NCBI GenBank assembly: GCA_025526915.1 | Contig: JAHLKH010000085.1 | Location: 1-64,000 of the forward strand | Length of the DNA: 64,000 nt | DNA from: Entophlyctis helioformis | Lineage: Eukaryota > Chytridiomycota > Chytridiomycetes > Chytridiales > Chytriomycetaceae | Direction of reading: 5' to 3' | Shown here: piece by piece, positions 8,705 through 20,359 of the stretch | How the letters are laid out: each line of letters starts with the position of its first letter | How positions within the stretch are numbered: position 1 is the first letter of the stretch | The notes under the pieces: generated by a model | What the model was told of the DNA's origin: nothing | What the model saw: the letters and a program-made list of their open reading frames with translations, nothing else | The model's database searches: none | Position numbers and translations under genes: made by a program

Positions 8705-11573
8705 ATGAACAGCCTGCCGCTCACCACAGACACATCCGCCGTGGCCGTCGTCTGCAGGGCCACCGCCGACAGCCTCACGGCCGGCCAGCTCGCCGCCTGC
8801 GTGCGTGCCCTCGTCCGTTCAACGTCGTCCGTCGCACCGCACAACGGCCCCACCGTCGCTTCGGCCGGCAGCCGCCCTGGCTCTGTGCACACTCGTGCGA
8901 TATTCGCCATCTGTGCAGATGGGTCCATGACAATGCTGATGGCGTCACTCGCTGCCCTGCAGGCGTGCGGACACGATCGGCGCCTGGTTGCGCTTGTGCA
9001 CCCGGCCGAGTGGCAGGCGGCACAGATCCACTTTGGGAGCCGTGCGCTGTCGCACACGCTGGCCTGTCGCCTGGTTGCCGCCGGTCTCGCAGACGGCACA
9101 CATGCTACTCTGGTGAGTGGCACTGCCTGCATACTGCCTGTGCACTGCTTTGCGTCACTCTGCTTGCGTCTCGGCTTGTCGGCTGACGCCTCCTTCTGAC
9201 TGCTTGTGACCATGCGATGCAACGTCGTTGCTGTGACCGTCGTGCCTGCCGCGGACAGGTGCACAACGGAGCCGACGGCTGCCACGACGACTGTGGCCAC
9301 AGCTTTGCAACGTACACTCCCAGCCAGCTGCTCGCGGCCGTCTCGGATCTGCTGCTTGCCGATCTGCTTGGCACTGGCCGACAGCAGTCTGGCTCACCGA
9401 CGCCAGTGGCACTTGCACCGCTTGAGGCTGTTGCCAAGAGCCTGCAGATGCTGGCGACAGGATGCACGTACGAGGCTGCTGCTGGCGCAGAGGGCGGACC
9501 GTCTGCTGATCGGCCGTTGTGGAAGTCGCTCTTTACAGGCAAGTGCACTGCTGATCTTGCATCTTGTGTCTGTCTGTCTGGCTGCTTGCTGCTTGCTGCT
9601 TGCTGCTTGCCGACCTGCCAACATGGACTGATCGAGCTCCGCTGTGATGGCCGGATTCGGTCGACGCTTCCATCGCCGTGTCTGCTCTTGCCGCCACAAC
9701 CTGCTCACGTCCAACAGCCACCGATGGCTCAATGCGCGCAGACCCACACGCCAACCACTCGCTCCCAGCACACCTGCCGTTGCAGACCGGCCGCCGATCA
9801 CTGCCCGACAGCCGCTGCTTTGGGCCGTTGCTGGATCTGCCGTTCGAGACGGTGCACGGCGGCTTCGAGCTGCGCGCCAAGCGGCATCCAGACTGGACTG
9901 CAGTCGAGATTGGCAGCCGCCAGTCGCTGACATATGGCGAGCTCGACAGCCTCGGCACCGCACTCGCAGGCCGCATCGCCTCGCTCGGCGTGTGCATCGG
10001 ATCCCGCGTCGCGGTCGTCATGCAGCGCTGTCTCGAGTGGCCGCTGGCTCTGCTCGCGGTGCTCAAGACCGGCGCGACCATTGTGCCTCTGGACTCCAGG
10101 GACCCTGCCGACTACATCCGCTTCGTCGTCGAAGATGCCGGCGTGTCGATTGTGCTGTCGGCCGAGGCTGAGCGCGGCAGGCTGGATGCGCTCCGCCTGC
10201 CAGCCAGCGTGCACACGGTCTCGGTGTCGAAGAGCGATCTGGCCGTGGCGGTCATGCACGATGCTGTCGACTTTTGTGGCACGCACGACCTGCACGCAGC
10301 CATTCGCACCGACGAGTTCATGATCGTTTACACGGACCGTCCGACAGCCGTGTCTGCGTCGACAGCCAGCACCAAGCCCAAGGGAGTGGTGCTCACACAC
10401 GGCGGCGTCGCCAATGTCGTGGGCAACAGCAGCACGCAGCTTGGATGCAGTGACCGTGTGCGCATGGCGCAGCTGATGGACATTGGCTCGGACGGCAGCC
10501 AGATCGAGATGTGGGGATCGCTCTGCAACGGCGGCACTCTTGTTCTTCCCGACGTTGTGTACAGCAACAGCGACGCCACGGCACCAGTGGCATCGGCCGC
10601 GTCAGTCAGCCGCATGGTCGACGCCATCATCGTGACTCCGTCGCGTCTTGCACAGCTCGGCGATCCCGCCGGCTTCCCTTGCCTCAAGCACGTCACCGTC
10701 ACAGTGGCAAACGAGCCGTGTCCCGCGGCACTCATGGACCTGTGGGCATCCAGGCTCGCCACCTTCACCGTTGCGTACGGCCACGCCGAGACATCAACCG
10801 TGGCACTCGCAGCCACGCTTGCTGTTGGCGACCACGCCACGATTGGATCCGCCGCACCCAACACGGCCTGCTACATCCTCGACGACACGCAGCAGCCTGT
10901 GGCATTCGGAGCTGTGGGCAGCGTGTACATTGGCGGCATTGGCGTGTCGACCGGATACACCAACCTTCCCGAGCAGACAGCCGAGGTGTTCATGGCCGAT
11001 CCGTTTGCGGCAGGCGAGTTTGGCATGCACGGCGGCCGCATGTTCAAGACGGGCGACGTTGGACGCATGCTTCCTGACGGCCGTGTTGAGATTCTTTCTG
11101 GCGCAGCTGTGCCTTCAACGGCGGCCCCGACTGCATCAGCAGCAGCAGCAGCAACCGTGGCACTCAACGACGCCACGGAGGTCGCAACGCACATCCACAC
11201 AGCAATCGCGGCTGTGGAGCACGATGACGACGACGTCAGCCGTGGCAGCACAGTCATTGACAATGGACAGCAGGGCGAGGGCGATGTCGCTGGTTGCGCA
11301 GCCGTGTTCTTCAAGACCGACAACGACGGCTCTTGCCTGACAGACGCGACAGCGATCCCCAGCGTGCTTGATACAGCCTGCATTGTATCCAACGGCGCGG
11401 TCATCCACAAACAAGAGTCTGTCGTTGCCGCCGTTGCTGTTGCTGTTGCCATTCCAGCCGATGCCAGCCTGTCTGACACCTCGTCCGACATCACGTCTGA
11501 TCTCTTGTCCGACTTGGCCTCGTCGCCAGAGCCGATCATGGATCTCGATGGCGCCGAACAGATGCGTGCGTGA
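8705..11573 (+). CDS. Stand-alone NRPS-like adenylation-domain protein, left-arm copy (intact)
   Basis: Three exons, 8705-9112, 9259-9538 and 9718-11573, give 847 codons. Intron 2 uses a GC donor (G/GCAAGT). Residues 1-229 match no family I recognise. Residues from about 280 follow the adenylation-domain order: A1 LTYGEL, A2 LKTGATIVPLD, A4 IGSDGSQIEMWGSLCNGGTL, A5 AYGHAE, A6 VYIGGIGVSTGY, A7 RMFKTGDVGRMLPDGRVEIL. Core A3, normally TSGSTGxPKG, is displaced and lacks its glycines (STASTKPKGVV). A8-A10, including the catalytic lysine subdomain, are absent, replaced by an acidic, Ala/Val/Asp-rich tail of about 155 residues. It may be catalytically altered or a binding/regulatory protein. No carrier or condensation domain is present. 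Confidence 0.82.
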
Positions 11574-12152
11574 TCCTGATAGAATACTCTATATTTACAT
11601 TCTCTCGTGTATTTACATATCCTTTGCGAATGAACCCAGCTGGCTCTTGCAGACGCTTCACAAGAACAGCCACGCCGTCTTGGACAGATCCACAAAGCAC
11701 GGAGAATGTGCAATGTGCGGCAGCAGCGTCGACCAAACAGATCCATCGATCCATACCATTCGAGCACAGTCAAGCCTTGGCAGCCTCAGCCGCCGCCTTG
11801 AATGGCCGTGTGCAGAGAGCATTTCTTCGCTTCTTGGCAGCGACGCCGTTGGCAAGCCGGTTGGTGGAGTGCCGAGTCAGGCATCCAAGCCGCACTGAAG
11901 AATGGCGTGATCTGTGGTTTGCAGCAGCACATCGATGGCAAGTCCGCATACGCACTCGAGAACGAGCAGGGCAGTGTTGGCTCGTCCGTGGTCGCTGCTC
12001 ATTGAAACGCGAGCAACCAGTAAGACGTGTGTTTGTTGCCAGCCAGCCGGTCGGCCAGCCAAACACAGCAGGACGGCTGCACTGCGTGACTGATTCTGTG
12101 GTGGTCGTGTTGGTGGCAGGCACTTGTGGGACGTGGACCAGAAAGACAGCCT
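11574..12152. other. Intergenic stretch, no supported gene
   Basis: It begins with an AT-rich patch unusual for this GC-rich window (near 11578-11625), which is probably the 3' end and polyadenylation region of the adenylation-domain gene. The rest contains only short unsupported reading frames. It is duplicated in the right arm at about 16333-16920. Confidence 0.6.
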
Positions 12153-12320
12153 TCATTCGGCCGCGACAAAGACAAACACGTTGTCCCTGCACGCCGCGCG
12201 CAGCAGCTGGAACCCAAGCGTTCCAAACCCGCGGCTCAGCTCGGCCTCGAGGCGGTTGCTCACGGCCGTCGAGCCCCACGGATGGCCATCGGCCTTCCAG
12301 CGTGAGACGCCTGCCTGCTG
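12153..12320 (-). pseudogene. Inverted 3' fragment of the unrecognised loop gene
   Basis: About 55 codons on the minus strand, ending in RDNVFVFVAAE and a stop. They correspond to the last coding segment of the gene at 14777-16332 (shared SRWKA, SNRLEAELSRGFG and LLRAACRDNVF). The similarity stops abruptly near 12316-12320, so this is the end of a duplicated segment rather than a complete gene. It marks the inverted-duplication breakpoint inside coding sequence. Confidence 0.8.
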
Positions 12321-12357
12321 CTGACAAGCGCGGCCCGCAGCAGCTCGTTGCCACCGA

Positions 12358-14450
12358 GTGCCAACGCGTCGCTTTCCCACAGGCCCGTCAACAAGCAACA
12401 CGAGCAACACGAGCAACACGAACGGCGGCTCAGCGCCGTGTGTCGACGAGCACACGCGGTTCTTGCGGCGGCACGTGGCGCCTCTGCTGGCTGTGCTGGC
12501 TGCACTGGGCCGCTTCGACGCCGTGTGGTCGCTGCTGGACGCTCTCGCCGTCTCGCTCGACTGCCCGCGCGCTCTGCAGCACCTGCTGGCTGCCTCAGCG
12601 TCGGCCTGTGCTGCGTCTGCTGCGTCATCGCAACTGTCTCACGCGCCGTCTGCTGCGACTGGCACGACGGGTCCCACGGGCACAGGGCATGCCCAGCGAG
12701 CAGCAGCTGTCTCACGCGCCGTGCATCCCGTTGTCGATGCGCTGCTGGACTCGCGGGTGCGTGCCCTGCTGAGCGGCTGTCTGGCTGCTCGCTGCGTCTC
12801 CTCACCACCGCCGGCCGTGCCTGCCATCGTCGTGCCTGCCATCGTGCCTGCACCTCCTGCTGCTGTCCCAGACACGCTCGCATCTGCCGCGACCGAGAAT
12901 CCCACGCGACAAACCGCGCCGTCTGCCAGCGCGTCTCACGCCCCACACTTGCTGCGGCCACCTGCTCCTGCCCGACCCGCACTGGCTTCTAGCGCCGCTC
13001 TGCCTGGCCTGCCTTTGCTCCACAACGCAGTCTCTCGTCCACAGTCTGCGATCAACAGCATCAACAGCTTCAACAGCAGCAGCATGTCGATGCACATCAA
13101 CCACTGGGACCGGATGCATCCAGAGGTCCAGAACCGCATCCTCGCCTTTGCCGGTGCCCTCACTCGCTTCCTCTGCGGCAAGCTCTCCTTTCAGCTGCTC
13201 GACGACGGCATGCGCCAGGCACTCTGGCACGACGCTCTCTCGCAAGACTGGCCGGGTGATCTCGAGCGACTCCCAGACGCCACACTCGGCACGCCGATCC
13301 TCAGCCTTGTCCGATCGCGGTCGACATACACCAGGCTGGTCGAGCGGTTCAAGCGGGTCCCGTCACAGCTGGCCGACATCCATGTCATCCCTCTGCGCAA
13401 CGGCTGGTTCGATGTCGTTGATCGGATGCCGCCTGTCGAGATGGCCGTGAGTGCGCTCAGACACGGACTCGAGGCATCGTTTGTGTATCTGTTCAACAAG
13501 CACCACTTCACGGCGACGGATCTGCTCGGCGACCAGATCGAGGTGACGGTCAAGAACCGCTATGTCGAGGGAGAGACGACGACCATGTCGCTGATGGACT
13601 ACGCCGCAGGTGTTGGCTGCCTGCAAGCACTGCAGCTGCTGCACAATGCAGGCGACGCGACGTGCACGGTGTTGGCCATGAACCGAGCAGCTGCAGGCGG
13701 CCATCTCAGGGTGCTCAAGTTCCTGCACATGTACCGCAGCGAGGCTGGATGCACCAGGGACGCCATGGACGGTGCCGCACAGGAGGGACACCTGGAGGTG
13801 GTCCAGTGGCTGCACTGTTTCCGCAGGGAGGGATGCACCAAGGCGGCGATGGACAAGGCTGCGGCGTATGGGCATCTCGACATGGTTGTGTGGCTGCACG
13901 AGAACAGGGCAGAGGGATGCAGCAAGTTCGCCATGAACTGGGCAGCCGGCCACGGACATCTGGCTGTGGTGCAGTGGCTGCACACGCACCGATCGGAGGG
14001 ATGCACACACCGGGCCATGAACAAGGCGGCACGCAATGGGCATCTGGCTGTGGTGCAGTGGCTGCATGCCAACCGACGCGAGGGATGCACCGTGTGGGCA
14101 TGGACATGGCGGCCGGCTTCGGCCAGCTGCACATGGTGCGGTGGCTGCATGAGCACCGATCCGAGGGATGCACAACGTCGGCGCTGGACCATGCAGCACA
14201 GAACGGACACGCTGACGTGGTGCGGTATCTGCTCAAGCATCGGTCAGAGGGCTTCACGCTTGCTGCCGTCGAGAACAGCGCGGATCGGCAGATGGCCAAC
14301 GTGCTCATCCAGTCGCTTGCCGATGCCGACCGTCGTCGGCTGCTCGCCCATGCACGGTCGATGCAGTCCACTGCTGCCGTCGAGCATCTCGAGGCATTCA
14401 TCGCAGCATCGTCGGTGCCCACCTCGGCCGCTGCTTCCCTTGCAGTCTGA
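12358..14450 (+). CDS. F-box-like/ankyrin-repeat protein in the loop (5' end uncertain, one frameshift)
   Basis: The open frame runs from the breakpoint, but its first in-frame ATG is at 13084. The sequence before that ATG resembles the N-terminal region of the arm ankyrin protein (FLRRHVAPLLAVLAALGRFD). The native start was therefore probably upstream and may have been removed by the rearrangement. The F-box-like segment is HPEVQNRILAFAGALTRFLC. Six or more ankyrin repeats follow with the EGCTxxAMxxAA signature. Near 14092 one base is missing within EGCTRVGMDMAA; the correct frame continues to SAAASLAV and a stop at 14450. A different protein appears if the break is ignored. Confidence 0.75.
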
Positions 14451-14776
14451 TCCTGCAAATGCATTCTTCATTCCCAGCACACTCAGAATGTCGCACATGA
14501 GGTGCAGAACGGCTCCAGTCCCTTCATCTTGGCCATGCTGTCCAGCTGCACACTTGAGACACGCCTGTGCACCACACTCTCTCGCGCGATCTGCTGCTTG
14601 GCCGCCAGCTGGGCTATCTGCTGTGGCTGCAGCTGCTTGTATCTGCTGCTTGGCTGCCAGCTGCTGGCTCCGCTCTGGCTGCCAGCTGAGAGACTTTGTG
14701 GTGGCTTTAAAACGCTCCTCTCCAGACGTCCAACAACCAACAACCGACAGACAGACGACAGACGGCAGCAGCAGCC
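14451..14776. other. Short intergenic region, no gene seen
   Basis: It contains GCTGCTTGGCTGCCAGCT-like imperfect repeats near 14575-14690 and a TTTAAA element at 14706, about 70 bp before the next start codon. TTTAAA could be a weak TATA-type element (inference). Confidence 0.4.
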
Positions 14777-16332
14777 ATGACGATCGACAACTCTTCAGTG
14801 CCGCCGTCGTACGAGTCGGCAACAAACAACCCTCCACTGGGCACCGTCGCAGCAGTCTCCATCGTCAACGCGACACCATCTCGGTCGTGTCGCCGGCCGC
14901 CTCGGTCATCGCCGTGCTGCGTCCAACCATCGAGTCGCACTCCAAGGCCGGCATCCGCTTGGAGAGTGCCGACCCAGCCTCGAACAAGCACGCATTTGTC
15001 CTCAAGGGCCTCACCTATAACAGCCGCAACATCCTCTTTAGCACTGATCCGGCTCGCCTCAACTGGGGCCCTCACACTCTCGGCTTCTTCCTCGCAATCG
15101 TTCGAACCATGGCGCAGCACGGTTGGAGCCTGTCTCGGTCGGCAAGAGTCCACCCAGCACCAAGGACACGATGCTGTTCGAGTACACTGGCGAGTGCAAG
15201 GACCCTAGCGACTTCTTTGCCATGTGGGTGAACGACACCAAGCACACGATCAACCGGGGTGATGTGCAGTTTGCGGGCATCTCCGAGTCGGGCATGATGG
15301 TCGACACCATCCAGACAGCCATCCGCGCTGCAGAGCACCGCCGGCAGAACAAGCTCGGCCTGAAGCAGACTCCCGTGCTTGCAAGCTACTCGGTGGCCGG
15401 CAATGGCAACATTGTGTTCAACAATCCGTATCTCGGCCTGCACGAGTTTGAAGGCCAGTCGATGATCGCAAGCATCGTGGCTGCCATCAACCAAGCCCGG
15501 TTCTCGGTTGCCTGTTGCTCGCGCCAGCTCGACCCGATCATGTATCCGATGTCATCTGGCCACAGCGTATACTACTACCCGGAGCTGGAGAGCGACATTT
15601 GGATCTTCCAAGCCTCATCGACCGCTCAGCTGGCTGCGACCGCATCTGCATTGGCGGAAATGGCTGATGTCCAGCCAATGGACCAGATTGCGTGCCTGAT
15701 GTTCAAGACCCAACGCGAGGTGCGCGTCATTGCTGGTCCTTTGCAGGTCCAAGAGGCTGTGCTCAGTACCATCAAGTCGACGTGGCCGCGTGGCATCAAG
15801 GACCGCCCGCGAAAGTACTCTTCCGGCTTGGTGACGTTTCCTCTCAAGGCAGCTGGAATGTTCACGGCAGATATCCACGATGACATCCAGGCAGTTCGAC
15901 TGTATCTCTGCACTCTGGCTCGGATGGCGCACGAGGGCTGGAAGCTTGTAGCCAAGGCGACCGTTGGCGAGGAGGTGCTTCACTACTTTGTGCCAGCTCC
16001 GCGAGTTTACGAGGTGCCTGCCATCTTCTCCATCTCTTTGACTGGAATGCAGATTGTCGAGTCGTGTGCGCCAGTGACCAGGTGGACCATTCGGCCGTCG
16101 TCGCGTGCATGCTGAACGTCATGGAGACTTACTTGGGCAAAGCACTGGCGTCGCTGCCTAAGCTCAAGGTCGAAGGCGTCTCACGCTGGAAGGCTGAAGG
16201 ATATCATGGGGCACAACGGCAGTGAGCAACCGCCTCGAGGCCGAGCTGAGCCGCGGGTTTGGAACGCTTGGGTTCCAGCTGCTGCGCGCGGCGTGCAGGG
16301 ACAACGTGTTTGTCTTTGTCGCGGCCGAATGA
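14777..16332 (+). CDS. Unrecognised protein with N-terminal PPxY motif (several frame breaks)
   Basis: It starts MTIDNSSVPPSYESATNNPP, with a PPSY sequence of the kind bound by WW domains of Nedd4/Rsp5 ligases. The remaining roughly 500 residues, such as LKGLTYNSRNILFSTDPARL, NPYLGLHEFEGQSMIASIV, YYYPELESDIWIFQAS and LVTFPLKAAGMFTADIHDD, match no family I can name. Homologous frame continuity requires single-base corrections near 14868, 15122, 16065 and 16205. After these it runs into the right arm and ends AACRDNVFVFVAAE. A fragment of its 3' end is repeated, inverted, at 12153-12320. No signal peptide or membrane span is apparent. Confidence 0.6.
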
Positions 16333-16920
16333 AGGCTGTCTTTCTGGTCCACGTCCCACAAGTGCCTGCCACCAACACGAGCACCACAGAATCAGTCACG
16401 CAGTGCAGCTGTCCTGCTGTGTTTGGCTGGCCGACCGGCTGACTGGCAACAAACACGAGTCGTACTGGGCGCTCGCGTTTCAATGAGCAGCGACGCACGG
16501 ACGAGCCAACACTGCCCTGCTCATTCTCGAGTGCGCATGCGGACTTGCCATCGATGTGCTGCTGCAAACCACAGATCACGCTATTCTTCAGATGCGGCTT
16601 GGATGCCTGACTCGGCACTCCACCAACCGGTTTGCCAACGGCGTCGCTGCCAAGAAGCGAAGAAATGCTCTCTGCACACGGCCATTCAAGGCTGCGTGCG
16701 GACTCGAGGCTGCCAAGGCTTGACTGTGCTCGAATGGCATGGATCGATGGATCTGTTTGGTCGACGCTGCTGCCGCACATTGCACATGCTCTGTGCTTTG
16801 TGGATCTGCCCAAGACGGCGTGGCTGTTCGTGTAGAGCATCTGCAAGAGCCAGCTGGTGTTCATTCGCAAAGGATATGTAAATGCACGAGAGAATGTAAA
16901 TATAGAGTATTCTATCAGGA
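16333..16920. other. Intergenic stretch, no supported gene
   Basis: This is the right-arm counterpart of 11574-12152, with an AT-rich patch near 16870-16920. It separates the converging 3' ends of the loop gene and the adenylation-domain gene. No gene supported. Confidence 0.6.
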
Positions 16921-19778
16921 TCACGCACGCATCTGTTCGGCGCCATCGAGATCCATGCTCGGCTTTGGCGACGAGGTGAAGTCGGACAAGAGATCAGACG
17001 TGATGTCGGACGAGGTGTCAGACAGGCTGGCATCGGCTGGAATGGCCACAGCAACAGCAACGGCGGCAACGACAGACTCTTGTTTGTGGATGACCGCGCC
17101 GTTGGATACAATGCAGGCTGTATCAAGCACGCTGGGGATCGCTGTCGCGTCTGCCAGACAATAGCCGTCGTTGTCGGTCTTGAAGAACACCGCTGCGTAA
17201 CCAGCGACATCGCCCTCGCCCTGCTTCCCGTTGTCAATGACTGTGCTGCCACGGCTGAAGTCGTTGTCATCGTGCTCCACAGCCGCGATTGCTGTGTGGA
17301 TGTGCGTTGCGACCTCCGTGGCGTCGTTGAGTGCCACGGTTGCTGCTGATGCTGATGCAGTCGGGGCCGCCGTTGAACGCACAGCTGCGCCAGATAGAAT
17401 CTCAACACGGCCGTTGGGAAGCATGCGTCCAACGTCGCCCGTCTTGAACATGCGGCCGCCGTGCATGCCAAACTCGCCTGCCGCAAACGGATCGGCCATG
17501 AACACCTCGGCCGTCTGCTCCGGAAGGTTGGTGTATCCGGTCGACACGCCAATGCCGCCAATGTACACGTGCCCACAGCTCCGAACGCCACAGGCTGCCG
17601 CGCGTCGTCGAGGATGTAGCAGGCGGTGTTGGGTGCGGCGGATCCAATCGTGGCGTGGTCGCCAACAGCAAGCGTGGCTGCGAGTGCCACGGTTGAGGTC
17701 TCGGCATGGCCGTACGCAACGGTGAAGGTGGCGAGCCTGGATGCCCACAGGATCCTGAGTGCCGCGGGACACGGCTCGTTTGCCACTGTGACGGTGACGT
17801 GCTTGAGGCGAGGGAAGCCGACCGGATCGCCGAGCTGTGCAAGACGGGAGGGAGTCACGATGATGGCGTCGACCGTGCGGCTGACTGACGCGGCCGATGC
17901 CACTGGTGCCGTGGCGTCGCTGCTGCTGTACACAACGTCGGGAAGAACAAGAGTGCCGCCGTTGCAGAGCGATCCCCACATCTCGATCTGGCTGCCGTCC
18001 GAGCCAATGTCCATCAGCTGCGCCATGCGCACACGGTCCCTGCATCCAAGCTGCGTGCTGCTGTTGCCCACGACATTGGCGACGCCGCCGTGTGTGAGCA
18101 CCACTCCCTTGGGCTTGGTGCTGGCTGTCGACGCAGACACGGCTGTCGGACGGTCCGTGTAAACGATCATGAACTCGTCGGTGCGAATGGCTGCATGCAG
18201 GTCGTGCGTGCCACAAAAGTCGACAGCATCGTGCATGGCTGCCACGGCCAGATCGCTCTTCGACACCGAGACCGTGTGCACGCTGGCTGGCAGGCGGAGC
18301 GCATCCAGCCTGCCGCGCTCAGCTCGGCCGACAGCACAATCGACACGCCGGCATCTTCGACAACGAAGCGGATGTAGTCGGCAGGGTCCCTGGAGTCCAG
18401 AGGCACAATGGTCGCGCCGGTCTTGAGCACCGCGAGCAGAGCCAGCGGCCACTCGAGACAGCGCTGCATGACGACCGCGACGCGGGATCCGATGCACACG
18501 CCGAGCGAGGCGATGCGGCCTGCGAGTGCGGTGCCGAGGCTGTCGAGCTCGCCATATGTCAGCGACTGGCGGCTGCCAATCTCGACTGCAGTCCCAGTCT
18601 GGATGCCGCTTGGCGCGCAGCTCGAAGCCGCCGTGCACCGTCTCGAACGGCAGATCCAGCAACGGCCCAAAGCAGCGGCTGTCGGGCAGCGATCGGCGGC
18701 CGGTCTGCAACGGCAGGTGTGCTGGGAGCGAGTGGTTGGCGTGTGGGTCTGCGCGCATTGAGCCATCGGTGGCTGTTGGACGTGAGCAGGTTGTGGCGGC
18801 AAGAGCAGACACGGCGATGGAAGCGTCGACCGAATCCGGCCATCACAGCGGAGCTCGATCAGTCCATGTTGGCAGGTCGGCAAGCAGCAAGCAGCAAGCA
18901 GCCAGACAGACAGCCACAGGATGCAAGATCAGCAGTGCACTTGCCTGCAAAGAGCGACTTCCACAACGGCCGATCAGCAGACGGTCCGCCCTCTGCGCCA
19001 GCAGCAGCCTCGTACGTGCATCCTGTCGCCAGCATCTGCAGGCTCTTGGCAACAGCCTCAAGCGGTGCAAGTGCCACTGGCGTCGGTGAGCCAGACTGCT
19101 GTCGGCCAGTGCCAAGCAGATCGGCAAGCAGCAGATCCGAGACGGCCGCGAGCAGCTGGCTGGGAGTGTACGTTGCAAAGCTGTGGCCACAGTCGTCGTG
19201 GCAGCCGTCGGCTCCGTTGTGCACCTGTCCGCGGCAGGCACGACGGTCACAGCAACGACGTTGCATCGCATGGTCACAAGCAGTCAGAAGGAGGCGTCAG
19301 CCGACAAGCCGAGACGCAAGCAGAGTGACGCAAAGCAGTGCACAGGCAGTATGCAGGCAGTGCCACTCACCAGAGTAGCATGTGTGCCGTCTGCGAGACC
19401 GGCGGCAACCAGGCGACAGGCCAGCGTGTGCGACAGCGCACGGCTCCCAAAGTGGATCTGTGCCGCCTGCCACTCGGCCGGGTGCACAAGCGCAACCAGG
19501 CGCCGATCGTGTCCGCACGCCTGCAGGGCAGCGAGTGACGCCATCAGCATTGTCATGGACCCATCTGCGCAGATGGCGAATATCGCACGAGTGTGCACAG
19601 AGCCAGGGCGGCTGCCGGCCGAAGCGACGGTGGGGCCGTTGTGCGGTGCGACGGACGACGTTGAACGGACGAGGGCACGCACGCAGGCGGCGAGCTGGCC
19701 GGCCGTGAGGCTGTCGGCGGTGGCCCTGCAGACGACGGCCACGGCGGATGTGTCTGTGGTGAGCGGCAGGCTGTTCAT
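16921..19778 (-). CDS. NRPS-like adenylation-domain protein, right-arm copy (three frame breaks)
   Basis: Exons 19778-19371, 19224-18945 and 18772-16921 have the same structure as the left copy, including the GC-AG second intron. Three single-base differences in G-rich spots break the frame. There is one extra G after RAKRHPDW (near 18594), one missing G near 18325 after VLSAE, and one missing G near 17568 before VYIGGIG. Between them the protein is nearly identical to the intact left copy, and A4-A7 motifs and the acidic tail are preserved. It is either a decaying duplicate or a set of consensus errors. The A3 degeneration and the loss of A8-A10 are shared with the left copy, so they predate the duplication. 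Confidence 0.78.
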
Positions 19779-20359
19779 GGCTGGCGAGAGTTGCTTGAAC
19801 AGAGAGATGCTGTGCGTGGTATGGCTCGCGGGTGAGCTGCGGCGTGCTGGCTGTGCACGGGATCGAGCGGCATGGGATGGCTGCTGGTGCACAGCGGGCA
19901 GGCAGCGACGCAACGCAAGCAGCGCAGGCAACGCACCTGCTGATCCAGAGCGTCGAGCGTCGAGCGGCGGAGCGTCAGCCAAGTCCAAGAAGCGTCCAAG
20001 AAGCGTCCAAGAAGCGTCAACGGGGCGTCGAGCGAGCGTGGGAAAGGAGCCGATGGAGCCGGCTGCCGTCACAGACGGCGGTGCACTGCCGGCCCGTGTC
20101 ACGCGGCTTGTGCGACACCAGCAGTCGGATTTGCGCTGTCCGTCATGCTGCTGTGCACAGACACAGACAGCCGTGCACAGACAGCCGTGCACAGCCGGCC
20201 ATCCCATGTCGTGCGATCCCATGTCGTGCGATCCCGTGTACAGACAGACAGCCAGCGCATGCACAGCCAGCCAGCGCTGCAATCCCGCTCTTTATTACAA
20301 CATGCCCGCCGTCGCAGCTCTCGGTCCAGCCCATGCCCCGGCATCCCGCCGTCCGCCGC
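19779..20359. other. Intergenic region with short direct repeats (right arm)
   Basis: Reverse-complement counterpart of 8113-8704. It contains AAGCGTCCAAGAAGCGTCC tandem units near 19987-20025 and CATGTCGTGCGATCC units near 20206-20235. Copy number differs from the left arm. No gene seen. Confidence 0.6.

Larger units (their letters stand above)
1..12316. repeat. Left arm of large inverted segmental duplication
   Basis: The whole stretch is near-identical to the reverse complement of about 16178-34469, gene by gene and intron by intron. The arms differ by scattered substitutions, single-base indels and microsatellite length. The left arm runs off the start of the window, so its outer limit is unknown. 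Its inner limit lies near 12316, inside the 3' coding end of a gene that is complete only on the loop/right side. It lacks the LINE found in the right arm. The alignment was made by eye, so no identity percentage is given. Confidence 0.93.

Noticed and set aside
12358..15231. A 957-codon open frame spanning the loop ankyrin gene and part of the next gene
   Set aside because: The reading passes through a single-base frameshift near 14092 and then follows wrong-frame sequence into the neighbouring gene. The ankyrin homology continues in another frame to 14450, so the long product is spurious.
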